Shown here: positions 1 through 5,795 of the stretch, one piece after another
Position numbering within the stretch: the first letter of the stretch is position 1
Layout of the letters: each line of letters begins with the position of its first letter
Source: Gammaproteobacteria bacterium
Lineage (GTDB): Bacteria; Pseudomonadota; Gammaproteobacteria; Arenicellales; JAHEKD01
Assembly: GCA_024638545.1 (NCBI GenBank)
Contig: JAHEKD010000161.1
Coordinates: 1-6,158 of the forward strand
Length of the DNA: 6,158 nucleotides
Reading direction: 5' to 3'
Notes under the pieces: model-generated
Seen by the model: only the letters and a program-made list of their open reading frames with translations
Database searches by the model: none
Told to the model about the DNA's origin: nothing
Translations under genes and position numbers: made by a program

Positions 1-1223
1 GTATTGTCATAGCGACTTGCATACAGGTTGTCTATGTACACCGAAACTTCAGTATCTGCTTCGAGCAGGTTTTCAAAAACCGGCAACATCTGATAATGCA
101 TGCCTGCAACGCTGCCATCGGCAATATCAAAATCCATCACCCCGACAAATTTGCCATTTGTTCCCGCATTGGTGACCAGACAAGGCCTGCCATCCGGATT
201 CTCGACTTCGATCGGCAGCGGCATGCCGTCATGAGTATGCCCGCCAAAGATTGCATCAATACCCGAAATCTGGCTCGCCATTTTGATGTCGACATCCATG
301 CCGTTGTGTGACAACATAATAACTGCGTCGGGCGAATGCTGTTCGTGGATTTGCGCTACCAGAGACTGCAGATCGTCTTTCCGCAGGCCAAATGACCAGT
401 CGGGAAAAAATTCCGGCGGGTTAGCATTGCCGGTGCGCGGGAAAGCCTGGCCGACAATCGCAAAATGATGTCCGGCGATGGTTTTAATCGTGTAGGGTTT
501 AAATGCATGACCGGTATCTTCGTCATGAAGACCGAGACCGCCGTATTTTTCTACTAACTCAAAATAGGCATCTTCAAACAAACTGTCTTCTTTAACTCTG
601 ACATTTTGACCGATAAACTCGCCCTCGAATGCGACCAGGTTGTTAAGAAGTTCCTCCTGTGTGTAGGTAAATTCCCAATGACCGGTCAATAATTCTATGT
701 TCAATAGATTGGAGACTTCGACCATATCAAGACCGCGCGTCCAAAGTGAAGTCGCCGAACCCTGCCACAAGTCTCCACCGTCCATGGTGAGCGTGTTTTC
801 AACTCCACCCGCCTGTTCGCGCAGATTGTCCAGCAGCGTTTTTATATGTGCGACACCGCCCATTTTTCCATATCGACGCGCGTTGTCTTCGAAATTCACG
901 CTGCTGTAGGCGTAAGCCTCGATACTGTCAGCAGCTAATCCAAGTTTTTCCAGCAGGTGGCTGCCGACCACATGAGGCAGTTGACCTTTGGCATTGCCCA
1001 GACCGATATTTACGTTTGGTTCTCGAAAATAAACCGGATTTACCTGTGCATGGATATCCGTCAGGTGCAGCACCCTGACCTGACCTACGAGGGGCAAATC
1101 ATAGAGCTTATCCAATGATTCAGCACGGGCCAATGGTGAGATCAAGCCCGTCCGGGTTGCCAAACTGCCTGTTGCTGCCAACCCCAGGGCTTTAAGAAAA
1201 GTTCGCCGATTTAATTCATTCAT
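1..1223 (-). CDS. soxB: SoxB, periplasmic thiosulfohydrolase of the Sox system (partial, C-terminus beyond the window)
   Basis: SoxB is a dimanganese hydrolase that releases sulfate from the S-thiosulfonate carried on the SoxYZ cysteine in periplasmic thiosulfate oxidation. The minus strand is open from ATG 1223 to the window edge (407 residues). The N-terminus has a twin-arginine signal (NRRTFLK, residues 5-11, then a hydrophobic stretch to about ARA 32-34). Metallophosphoesterase/5'-nucleotidase motifs follow in order: LTDIHAQ (D56, H58), MDGGD (D151), TGHWEFT (180-186), LSHNG (H306) and GGHTHD (H329, H331). The change from GNHE of 5'-nucleotidases to GHWE, together with PVYFREP (63-69), YGKMGG (118-123) and IVGQAFP, is typical of SoxB. 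Full proteins are about 560-600 residues, so the C-terminal nucleotidase domain is missing only because the window ends. The start has an AGAGGAA Shine-Dalgarno sequence at 1231-1237, 7 nt upstream. No soxXYZA genes lie upstream of it in this window. Confidence 0.96.
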   Translation of the reverse strand, partial: MNELNRRTFLKALGLAATGSLATRTGLISPLARAESLDKLYDLPLVGQVRVLHLTDIHAQVNPVYFREPNVNIGLGNAKGQLPHVVGSHLLEKLGLAADSIEAYAYSSVNFEDNARRYGKMGGVAHIKTLLDNLREQAGGVENTLTMDGGDLWQGSATSLWTRGLDMVEVSNLLNIELLTGHWEFTYTQEELLNNLVAFEGEFIGQNVRVKEDSLFEDAYFELVEKYGGLGLHDEDTGHAFKPYTIKTIAGHHFAIVGQAFPRTGNANPPEFFPDWSFGLRKDDLQSLVAQIHEQHSPDAVIMLSHNGMDVDIKMASQISGIDAIFGGHTHDGMPLPIEVENPDGRPCLVTNAGTNGKFVGVMDFDIADGSVAGMHYQMLPVFENLLEADTEVSVYIDNLYASRYDN

Positions 1224-1251
1224 AAAATGCTTCCTCTAACAACAGCGTCAC

Positions 1252-1280
1252 ACTATATATTAGTTTTATCTAATTTACAA
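1252..1280 (-). promoter_or_regulatory. soxB promoter (sigma70-like)
   Basis: Read on the minus strand, a -35 hexamer TTGTAA (1280-1275) and a -10 hexamer TATAGT (1257-1252) are separated by exactly 17 bp. This places the transcription start near 1245, with a leader of roughly 20 nt carrying the Shine-Dalgarno sequence at 1231-1237. The spacer contains the dyad at 1259-1274, so a bound repressor would block polymerase. It is a prediction from sequence only, but the same -10 and dyad recur upstream of the rhodanese-MBL gene. Confidence 0.7.
1259..1274. promoter_or_regulatory. Operator candidate ATTAG-N6-CTAAT, copy 1 (soxB)
   Basis: A perfect 5-bp dyad, ATTAG (1259-1263) and CTAAT (1270-1274), with spacer TTTTAT, lies wholly between the -35 and -10 hexamers of the soxB promoter. 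The same ten bases with the same 6-nt spacer occur once more, at 2920-2935. By chance such a motif is expected well under once in 6 kb. AT-rich dyads overlapping core promoter elements are typical of ArsR-family repressors, including sulfur-responsive ones (SqrR, BigR, YgaV types). Assignment to that family is inference, because no regulator gene is in the window. Confidence 0.65.
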
Positions 1281-1332
1281 AGCCCCCAAGCCCGCATTTC
1301 TCACCACCCTACTACTGCGACGGTCCCTTGCC

Positions 1333-1347
1333 ACGCCCTGTGGGCGT
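1333..1347 (+). terminator. Small GC-rich hairpin followed by a short T run
   Basis: ACGCCC (1333-1338) pairs with GGGCGT (1342-1347) across a 3-nt loop, and three further T residues follow on the plus strand (1348-1350). This resembles a weak intrinsic terminator, but it points against the flanking genes, which are both on the minus strand and lack a T tract in that direction. It may only be a sub-hairpin of the surrounding palindrome. Confidence 0.25.
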
Positions 1348-1400
1348 TTTACTCGGTCAGGGTCCTCGACATAGTGTCAACGATGCCTGCGGGCCCTTGT

Positions 1401-1432
1401 GCCGGCACATATGCTGATAACATAATGCCGGC
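1401..1432. repeat. Stem-loop GCCGGCA / TGCCGGC
   Basis: A 7-bp GC-rich stem (1401-1407 with 1426-1432) continues, after a small internal bulge, into a 4-bp stem TATG/CATA that closes a 7-nt loop (CTGATAA). It lies near the middle of the larger palindrome, downstream of the rhodanese-MBL stop codon in that gene's direction. Without a T tract it is not a standard intrinsic terminator, but it could stabilise or attenuate a transcript running toward soxB. Confidence 0.5.
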
Positions 1433-1503
1433 CTTTGGTCGTAAAAACCATGCAGGACGCATCCTTTAACCGTCTCGCTACGTAGTCCGGTGAGAAATTC
1501 AGG

Positions 1504-2823
1504 CTAGAACTCAAACTCCATTTCACGAAAAATCCGGCCTGCATTTTGTTTTGCCAGCTCATGATAGGTATCGAGATGTGAATACCGGGATTGATCTATA
1601 TCATAGGCATCCTGTAAATCACCACCGGCATCGATTACTTCACCAATTTTTTCGCGCATGTATACCAGGTAGTCATGGGTATACGTGGTGACTTCCTGAT
1701 AATTGGTCGGCACACCGTGACCAGGAATCACGATTTCAGCACCTAACTCCAGGAACGCATTCCAGGAGTTTATCCAGCCGTCCGTATCAGTATGTTCAAA
1801 TACCGGAAGCAAACGCTGATGAAATGCCATATCGCCTGAAATCACCAGTTTTTTTTCAGGCAGCCATACAACTATATCACCCGGACTGTGAGCTGGACCG
1901 AGATTAAGCGCCTCTATTTTCAGGCTTCCCAATTCAATCACGTAACTTTCGTCAAAAGTGATATCGGGCATGGTCAGCTGCGTATGGATCGCCTTGTCAC
2001 GCCGCCCCGTTCGCATACGGTCGATAACATCTTCGCCGAATTCTTCAATCTCATGTGCGGTATCCGTATGTGCCACCACCTTTGCACCTTGCTGCTGCCA
2101 GTAACCGGAACCCAGCATGGCATGGCCCTGGCCGTTTTCAAGCACCACGTACTTAACGGGCTGGTCAGTGAGCTGCTTGATTTCATGATGCAGTGACTCA
2201 GCAAGCAGATAATTATCACCGGCATTTACCACCACCACACCTTCATCTGTGATGATAAAAGACAGATTATTGTTATGGCCGGAATTATGGTAGGAAGGCG
2301 GCGCCGTCGCACCAGTTGCAGACCACACACCATCTGTAACCTGTTGCGGTTTTCGATACAGCATTGTGTTTACGGAGTCATCTGCCTCAACCGGCAGTCC
2401 CTGATCACGCCAGCTGATAAATCCATCGGCATAATTTTTAACATTGGTATAGCCCATATCCATAAGCTGCTTTACTGCCAATGGGCTTCGCAGGTTCAAG
2501 TTGCAAAATACGACAATGGGCGTCTCGGTGTCGAAGACCCGCTCCGGCACTCTGAATTCAATCCAGCCACGCGGGATATTAAACGTTCTCGGCGCATCGA
2601 TGGTGCCTCGACTGATGGCCACTTCCTCTTCGGTACGCACATCGATCAGCACCAGTTTTTTCTCATTGGCTATTAACTGCTGCAGTTGCGCTGTATCGAT
2701 ATTCTTGATCTGCGTCGATAGCTGATCAATGAAATCCCGGCCATCTTTAATCTGGCCGAAAGTAGGCAGTGTCCAGACTAAAGATAAAAATATTGCACAC
2801 ATATTCAAAAGCCTGTATTTCAT
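1504..2823 (-). CDS. Exported rhodanese / metallo-beta-lactamase-fold fusion with degenerate metal motif
   Basis: This 439-residue protein begins with a Sec-type signal (hydrophobic 8-20, likely cleavage near TFG-Q at 23/24). A rhodanese domain spans about 40-146: LIDVRTEEE (59-67) and the six-residue active loop CNLNLR with Cys107 and Arg112, able in principle to carry a persulfide. A metallo-beta-lactamase fold follows from about 158 to 380. Its second-half ligands are present (AHSPGD, His312; SGDMAF, Asp331; PGHG, His369), but the canonical HxHxDH is ENGQGH at 229-234, keeping only the last His. Zinc binding as in standard lactamases or ETHE1 persulfide dioxygenases is therefore doubtful. 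Overall it resembles SoxH-like hydrolases found near sox genes, plus an N-terminal rhodanese. The start has a strong AAGGAG (2829-2834), 5 nt upstream. Periplasmic sulfane-sulfur handling beside SoxB is inferred; the substrate is unknown. Confidence 0.9.
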   Translation of the reverse strand: MKYRLLNMCAIFLSLVWTLPTFGQIKDGRDFIDQLSTQIKNIDTAQLQQLIANEKKLVLIDVRTEEEVAISRGTIDAPRTFNIPRGWIEFRVPERVFDTETPIVVFCNLNLRSPLAVKQLMDMGYTNVKNYADGFISWRDQGLPVEADDSVNTMLYRKPQQVTDGVWSATGATAPPSYHNSGHNNNLSFIITDEGVVVVNAGDNYLLAESLHHEIKQLTDQPVKYVVLENGQGHAMLGSGYWQQQGAKVVAHTDTAHEIEEFGEDVIDRMRTGRRDKAIHTQLTMPDITFDESYVIELGSLKIEALNLGPAHSPGDIVVWLPEKKLVISGDMAFHQRLLPVFEHTDTDGWINSWNAFLELGAEIVIPGHGVPTNYQEVTTYTHDYLVYMREKIGEVIDAGGDLQDAYDIDQSRYSHLDTYHELAKQNAGRIFREMEFEF

Positions 2824-2893
2824 GATATCTCCTTTTTTACTGGCAGCCTATGCTGGAAATTACAACAGCTATCGCAAAAACAGCAGCGACACA

Positions 2894-2922
2894 TTTATTT
2901 CAGCCTGTAAATATACTATATT
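2894..2922 (+). promoter_or_regulatory. Possible promoter for the hydrolase pair
   Basis: TATATT (2917-2922) is a good -10, but the -35 seventeen bp upstream (TTTATT, 2894-2899) is poor. If used, the start would be near 2929, inside the operator dyad and upstream of the Shine-Dalgarno at 2955-2960. AT-richness makes false positives likely here. Confidence 0.3.
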
Positions 2923-2943
2923 AGAGTTTTCTAATTAAGTGAA
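2915..2943 (-). promoter_or_regulatory. Promoter of the rhodanese-MBL gene
   Basis: On the minus strand, TTCACT (2943-2938) and TATAGT (2920-2915) are separated by 17 bp. The -10 is identical to that of soxB. Transcription would start near 2908, giving a leader of about 85 nt before ATG 2823. The dyad at 2920-2935 fills most of the spacer and touches the -10. The -35 is weaker than that of soxB. Confidence 0.6.
2920..2935. promoter_or_regulatory. Operator candidate ATTAG-N6-CTAAT, copy 2 (divergent spacer)
   Basis: ATTAG (2920-2924) and CTAAT (2931-2935) flank the 6-nt spacer AGTTTT, the same arms and spacing as copy 1 upstream of soxB. On the minus strand both copies also share AATTAG at the -35 side and CTAATAT at the -10 side. 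The site lies in the only spacer between the rhodanese-MBL gene and the plus-strand hydrolase genes, so one bound protein could affect both directions. The regulator's identity is inference. Confidence 0.65.
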
Positions 2944-2967
2944 TTATGTACATTAGGTGAAAAAACG

Positions 2968-3744
2968 ATGAGATCGCTTATCCGGCGTTATATTGTGGTC
3001 ACTGTGCTCACATGCCTGATTGCAAATGTTTTACAGGCATCTGATCTTGAGCGCGAGAAACGCCTGGAGGAGCAAACGCTGGCCGCCCTGTTTACGGGTG
3101 AGCCTGTCTATTTGTCCACGCCTGAAAGGGAGTTCCTGGCGCTGGAGACAGAATCAGAAGGCGACACTAAAGGCGCCGTAGTTTTACTACACGGTCGCGG
3201 TTATGGACCCGATTCGGAAATTGTTGTTGGGCCATTAAGAGAGGCGTTAGCTGAAGATGGCTGGCATACCCTCTCTGTTCAAATGCCGGTGCTTGAGAAA
3301 GGCGCAAAATACTATGATTATATTGAGGTATTTCCGGATGCCCGGCTGCGAATCAGCGCCGCTCTGGCACACCTGCAGGCGTCAGGTATTTCACCCGTTA
3401 TCATGATTGCCCACAGCTGTGGCGTGCATATGTCAATGGACTGGCTGCGGCAAAACGGCGATGATCAATTGGACGCATACATTGGCCTGGGCATGGGTGC
3501 AACGGACTACAAGCAACCCATGTTGTCACCATTCCCGTTTGCCCAAATGAGCATACCGGTACTGGATGTATATGGTGATGCCGATTATCCAGCAGTTGTA
3601 TCCAAGGCAGATGAACGCCTGCAGCAGTTCAAACACACCAGCGAGAAATCGAGACAGGTCGTTATTGAGCAGGCGAATCATGAATTCGCGGATCATACTG
3701 ACGCGCTGATTGATACAGTTTCGAAATGGCTGGATACGCTTTAG
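2968..3744 (+). CDS. Exported DUF3530-like alpha/beta hydrolase, copy 1
   Basis: This 258-residue protein has a Sec-type signal (basic 2-7, hydrophobic 8-22, likely cleavage around LQA-S at 24/25). The mature part reads as a small alpha/beta hydrolase of the DUF3530 family: HGRG (75-78) as the oxyanion-hole strand, VGPLREAL (87-94), TLSVQMPVLEKGAKYYDYIEVFP within 101-123, nucleophile Ser150 in AHSCG, acid Asp204 or Asp206 in VYGDAD, and His238 in QANHEF. The triad looks complete, so it should be an active periplasmic hydrolase or esterase; the substrate is not known. The start is supported by AGGTGA at 2955-2960, 7 nt upstream. The next gene is a paralogue 52 bp downstream on the same strand, probably the same operon. 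The gene diverges from the rhodanese-MBL gene across a spacer with a shared operator candidate. Confidence 0.88.
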   Translation: MRSLIRRYIVVTVLTCLIANVLQASDLEREKRLEEQTLAALFTGEPVYLSTPEREFLALETESEGDTKGAVVLLHGRGYGPDSEIVVGPLREALAEDGWHTLSVQMPVLEKGAKYYDYIEVFPDARLRISAALAHLQASGISPVIMIAHSCGVHMSMDWLRQNGDDQLDAYIGLGMGATDYKQPMLSPFPFAQMSIPVLDVYGDADYPAVVSKADERLQQFKHTSEKSRQVVIEQANHEFADHTDALIDTVSKWLDTL

Positions 3745-3796
3745 CGATGAAGTTATGATCAGTCGGTAACATTAGAGCATTGCATTAGGGAAAACG

Positions 3797-4576
3797 ATGA
3801 TGAATATCAGCAGATTCGCAAGACTACCGATGGCTTTTGTCCTGTGCATTTCGTTGAATTCGGTTGCCTCAGATTATGAAAAAGAAAAACGCTGGGCTGA
3901 GCAGATTTCGGATGCGCTCCTGGATGGCGAACCGCACTACCTTGGCGCTGATAGTCATGACTTTCTTGCTATTTATACCGAACCCGCGTCTTCGTCATCG
4001 TCAGGTGTCATGATTCTGCACGGCACAGGCGTACACCCTGACTGGCAAACTGTTATTCACCCGTTACGCGTCGAACTTGCTGAAAAAGGCCTGCACACCC
4101 TTTCAATTCAAATGCCCGTACTGGCAAATGACGCACAGCATGAGGATTACATTGCACTGTTTCCCGAAGTGCCCCTTCGTATTGATGCTGCCCTGAATTT
4201 CTTCAAAAGTCAGGGTGTCAGTCACGTTTATCTGATTGGCCATAGCCTGGGAGCTTCCATGGGTGCTTATTACCTGGCCAACACTGAAACGACAGTTAAC
4301 GGATTTATTGCCATAGGGCTATCTACCGGCTTTAAGGACACCGCGATGGATAATCTTGCTCACCTGTCAGCTGTTTCAGTACCTGTACTGGATCTGTTTG
4401 GCACAGAGGACCTCGATAATGTGATCAAATTTGCACAGGCGCGTCGAGATTCAGCAAATCCGAACATCTCTTATCAGCAGATTACCGTTGACGGTGCCGA
4501 TCATTTCTTTGATGGTAAGGAGGGCCAGCTGTTAGAGCAGGTGCTTGACTGGATAAAAAACAATTTAAGTAGCTGA
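3797..4576 (+). CDS. Exported DUF3530-like alpha/beta hydrolase, copy 2
   Basis: This 259-residue protein is a paralogue of the preceding gene. The two align without gaps from residue 24 to 152 with about half the positions identical by eye, including SDxExEKRxxEQ, GEPxYL, TLSxQMPVL and LRIxAAL. It has a Sec-type signal (hydrophobic to about 20, cleavage near VAS 23-25), HGTG (75-78), nucleophile Ser150 in GHSLG (AHSCG in copy 1), Asp205 in FGTED and His236 in GADHFF. The catalytic residues fall at almost the same numbers as in copy 1. A serine run (65-69) replaces a charged loop. The start could be ATG 3797 or 3800; AGGG at 3787-3790 favours 3797. The leader CATTAGG-GAAAACGATG resembles that of copy 1, so the duplicated unit probably included the ribosome binding site. 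The substrate is unknown; altered residues around Ser150 suggest diverged specificity. Confidence 0.87.
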   Translation: MMNISRFARLPMAFVLCISLNSVASDYEKEKRWAEQISDALLDGEPHYLGADSHDFLAIYTEPASSSSSGVMILHGTGVHPDWQTVIHPLRVELAEKGLHTLSIQMPVLANDAQHEDYIALFPEVPLRIDAALNFFKSQGVSHVYLIGHSLGASMGAYYLANTETTVNGFIAIGLSTGFKDTAMDNLAHLSAVSVPVLDLFGTEDLDNVIKFAQARRDSANPNISYQQITVDGADHFFDGKEGQLLEQVLDWIKNNLSS

Positions 4577-4587
4577 ACCTTTATTTT

Positions 4588-4604
4588 GTCGACACAGTGT
4601 AGAC
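4588..4604. repeat. 17-bp near-perfect palindrome between copy 2 and trhA
   Basis: GTCGACAC and GTGTAGAC flank a central A, with one mismatched pair. It begins 11 nt after the stop codon of the second hydrolase and lies about 50 nt before the trhA start. No T run follows, so it is a poor terminator; an operator role is possible. It overlaps the ACAGTGT segment repeated downstream of trhA. Confidence 0.4.
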
Positions 4605-4659
4605 GTTGAGTTCAGAGATACAGATCATGATTAATCTAGTTGCCTTGGGATAATGTACT
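4594..4659 (+). repeat. 5' copy of a degenerate direct repeat bracketing trhA
   Basis: Three segments in order, ACAGTGT (4594-4600), GATTAATCTAG (4629-4639) and AATGTACT (4652-4659, including the trhA start codon), recur in the same order at 5305-5339 just after trhA. The spacing in this copy is longer. GATTAATC is itself palindromic. This suggests a partial, decayed duplication of the trhA control region. Confidence 0.45.
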
Positions 4660-5279
4660 ACGGTGAAAAACTAAACAGCATTACCCATCTGGTGGGCGGC
4701 GTTCTGGCTCTGGTCGGCTTCGGTGTACTTCTAACCATCAGCATACAACAATACAGTCCGCTGCTTATCATCAGCTTCACCATTTTTGGCCTTACATTAA
4801 TCCTGATGTACACAATGTCCACCTTGTATCATAGCTTTCACCCACCCAAACTTAAAAAAATTTTCCAGAAACTCGATCACATTTCAATTTACCTGTTAAT
4901 TGCAGGAACCTATACCCCCTACATGCTGGTTTCACTACGCGATAATGGTGGTTTAGTCATGCTGATTCTGATATGGGTGCTGGCTGTCATTGGTTTATTA
5001 CTGGATATTTTTATTTCCAAACGTATTGGGTGGTTACATGTTTTAATTTACCTGGTTATGGGCTGGATTTGCACACTGAATTATTCACAGCTGCAGGCAG
5101 CCATCACAACTGCTGGTGTTGTTTGGCTGACGATAGGTGGAATTGCTTATACGGTCGGCATCGTATTTTATGTGCTGGATAGCCTGAAAAAACTTCGACA
5201 TGCTCATGGTATCTGGCACATGTTTGTTTTATCTGGCTCCATCTGCCATTTTATTTCAATTGCTGCATATGTAAGATAG
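4653..5279 (+). CDS. trhA: TrhA / hemolysin III family membrane protein (PAQR superfamily)
   Basis: This 208-residue integral membrane protein, of normal family length, has seven predicted helices at about 12-30, 37-57, 77-95, 100-120, 126-144, 151-174 and 188-206. PAQR/HlyIII hallmarks are present: EKLNSITH near the N-terminus (5-12), STLYHSF (Ser56, His60), LDH (Asp75, His76) and HGIWH (His185, His189), the set that binds a metal ion in the adiponectin-receptor-like fold. Bacterial members are linked to membrane-fluidity homeostasis; the hemolysin name is historical. The start at 4653 gives the expected N-terminus, although the upstream ribosome binding site (GGGA, 4648-4651) is weak and close. 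It lies 76 bp after the second hydrolase on the same strand and might be cotranscribed or have its own promoter. No functional link to sulfur metabolism is evident. Confidence 0.93.
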   Translation: MYYGEKLNSITHLVGGVLALVGFGVLLTISIQQYSPLLIISFTIFGLTLILMYTMSTLYHSFHPPKLKKIFQKLDHISIYLLIAGTYTPYMLVSLRDNGGLVMLILIWVLAVIGLLLDIFISKRIGWLHVLIYLVMGWICTLNYSQLQAAITTAGVVWLTIGGIAYTVGIVFYVLDSLKKLRHAHGIWHMFVLSGSICHFISIAAYVR

Positions 5280-5304
5280 CAGACATCGGGGTCAGATCCA
5301 TAAA

Positions 5305-5339
5305 ACAGTGTCAGCAAGATTAATCTAGGGGAATGTACT
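5305..5339 (+). repeat. 3' copy of the degenerate direct repeat bracketing trhA
   Basis: ACAGTGT (5305-5311), GATTAATCTAG (5319-5329) and AATGTACT (5332-5339) repeat the segments that precede and include the trhA start. The ATG in this copy (5333) opens a frame of only 19 codons, MYCELNE and onward, faintly resembling the trhA N-terminus MYYGEKLN with two in-frame 3-nt gaps. It is best read as a vestige of a duplicated trhA 5' end. Confidence 0.4.
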
Positions 5340-5401
5340 GTGAGCTGAATGAAGTATCTCCCGTTTTGATGAGTGGCAGATGCGTCCCTTAACTTACGAA
5401 C

Positions 5402-5419
5402 GCACCTGCCGGCCGGTGC
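5402..5419. repeat. GC-rich 18-bp palindrome
   Basis: GCACC pairs with GGTGC and GCC with GGC, with one mismatched pair between them, in otherwise AT-rich DNA. The loop would be very short, and no T tract follows, so a terminator role is not supported. It may be a REP-like hairpin or a protein site. Confidence 0.4.
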
Positions 5420-5795
5420 TATTCACACCATACCCCCAAATCTTACATAATCCCGAGTATCTTTCAAATCAGGAAACACTTTAGAACCTACACCGTCTAA
5501 CTTCAGATGCAATAACAAGTTTTTTAGATTTTTTATGACAGGAGTCCTGAAAATTTTCTGATTTCGGAAAACGGCTAACCTGTTGAATGTTTGATGTTTT
5601 TTATCGACTTCATGAGACAGTTCATTGGTCGTGTTGAATCACAGATACTAATAAAAATAAAGTTGAAGCGGATTAATGCGGATACAAAAGGAGAACGAAC
5701 CCCGGTAGTTTTATGTTTAATGTCAAATATGGAATCGACTATGACGCATTATGTGCAAATATAAAGTTCAGTAAAATAGGTATGATGCTGGCATT

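Larger units (their letters stand above)
1294..1500. repeat. Long imperfect palindrome (~205 bp) filling the soxB upstream spacer
   Basis: The two ends of this spacer are complementary. ATTTCTCACC at 1296-1305 matches exactly the reverse complement of 1489-1498, and further matches follow inward in the same order and near-constant register: CTAC (1309-1312 with 1483-1486), ACGGT (1320-1324 with 1470-1474), CGnCCTG (1334-1340 with 1454-1460) and TTTTAC (1347-1352 with 1441-1446). Two smaller hairpins lie inside (1333-1347 and 1401-1432). No ORF of note is present. It may be a decayed MITE-like element or a structured segment of the rhodanese-MBL 3' untranslated region. No target-site duplication is evident at its ends. 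Confidence 0.55.

Noticed and set aside
96..1078. Plus-strand open frames opposite soxB
   Set aside because: The minus strand encodes an unbroken SoxB with all family motifs, so these are antisense shadows.
1377..1562. 61-codon minus-strand ORF overlapping the 3' end of the rhodanese-MBL gene
   Set aside because: It is an out-of-frame shadow continuing into the palindromic spacer, without a ribosome binding site.
1888..2676. Plus-strand open frames opposite the rhodanese-MBL gene (up to 133 codons)
   Set aside because: The minus-strand frame has clear rhodanese and MBL motifs with a strong ribosome binding site; the opposite frames show none.
1504..2823. Persulfide dioxygenase (ETHE1/Blh) function for the MBL protein
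   Set aside because: The iron-binding His-x-His-x-Asp-His is absent and the domain order differs from known fusions, so the specific enzyme name is not supported.
5288..5297. GGGGTCAGA sequence like that seen near REP-associated IS200-type transposases
   Set aside because: A single short match with no transposase gene or paired copy nearby is not enough to call a mobile element.
5380..5484. 34-codon ORF starting MRPLTYERT on the plus strand
   Set aside because: No ribosome binding site and no recognisable motif, and it contains the GC-rich palindrome; length is within chance expectation.
5520..5536. T-rich tracts as an intrinsic terminator for trhA
   Set aside because: No GC-rich stem directly precedes them, and they are about 240 nt beyond the stop codon.
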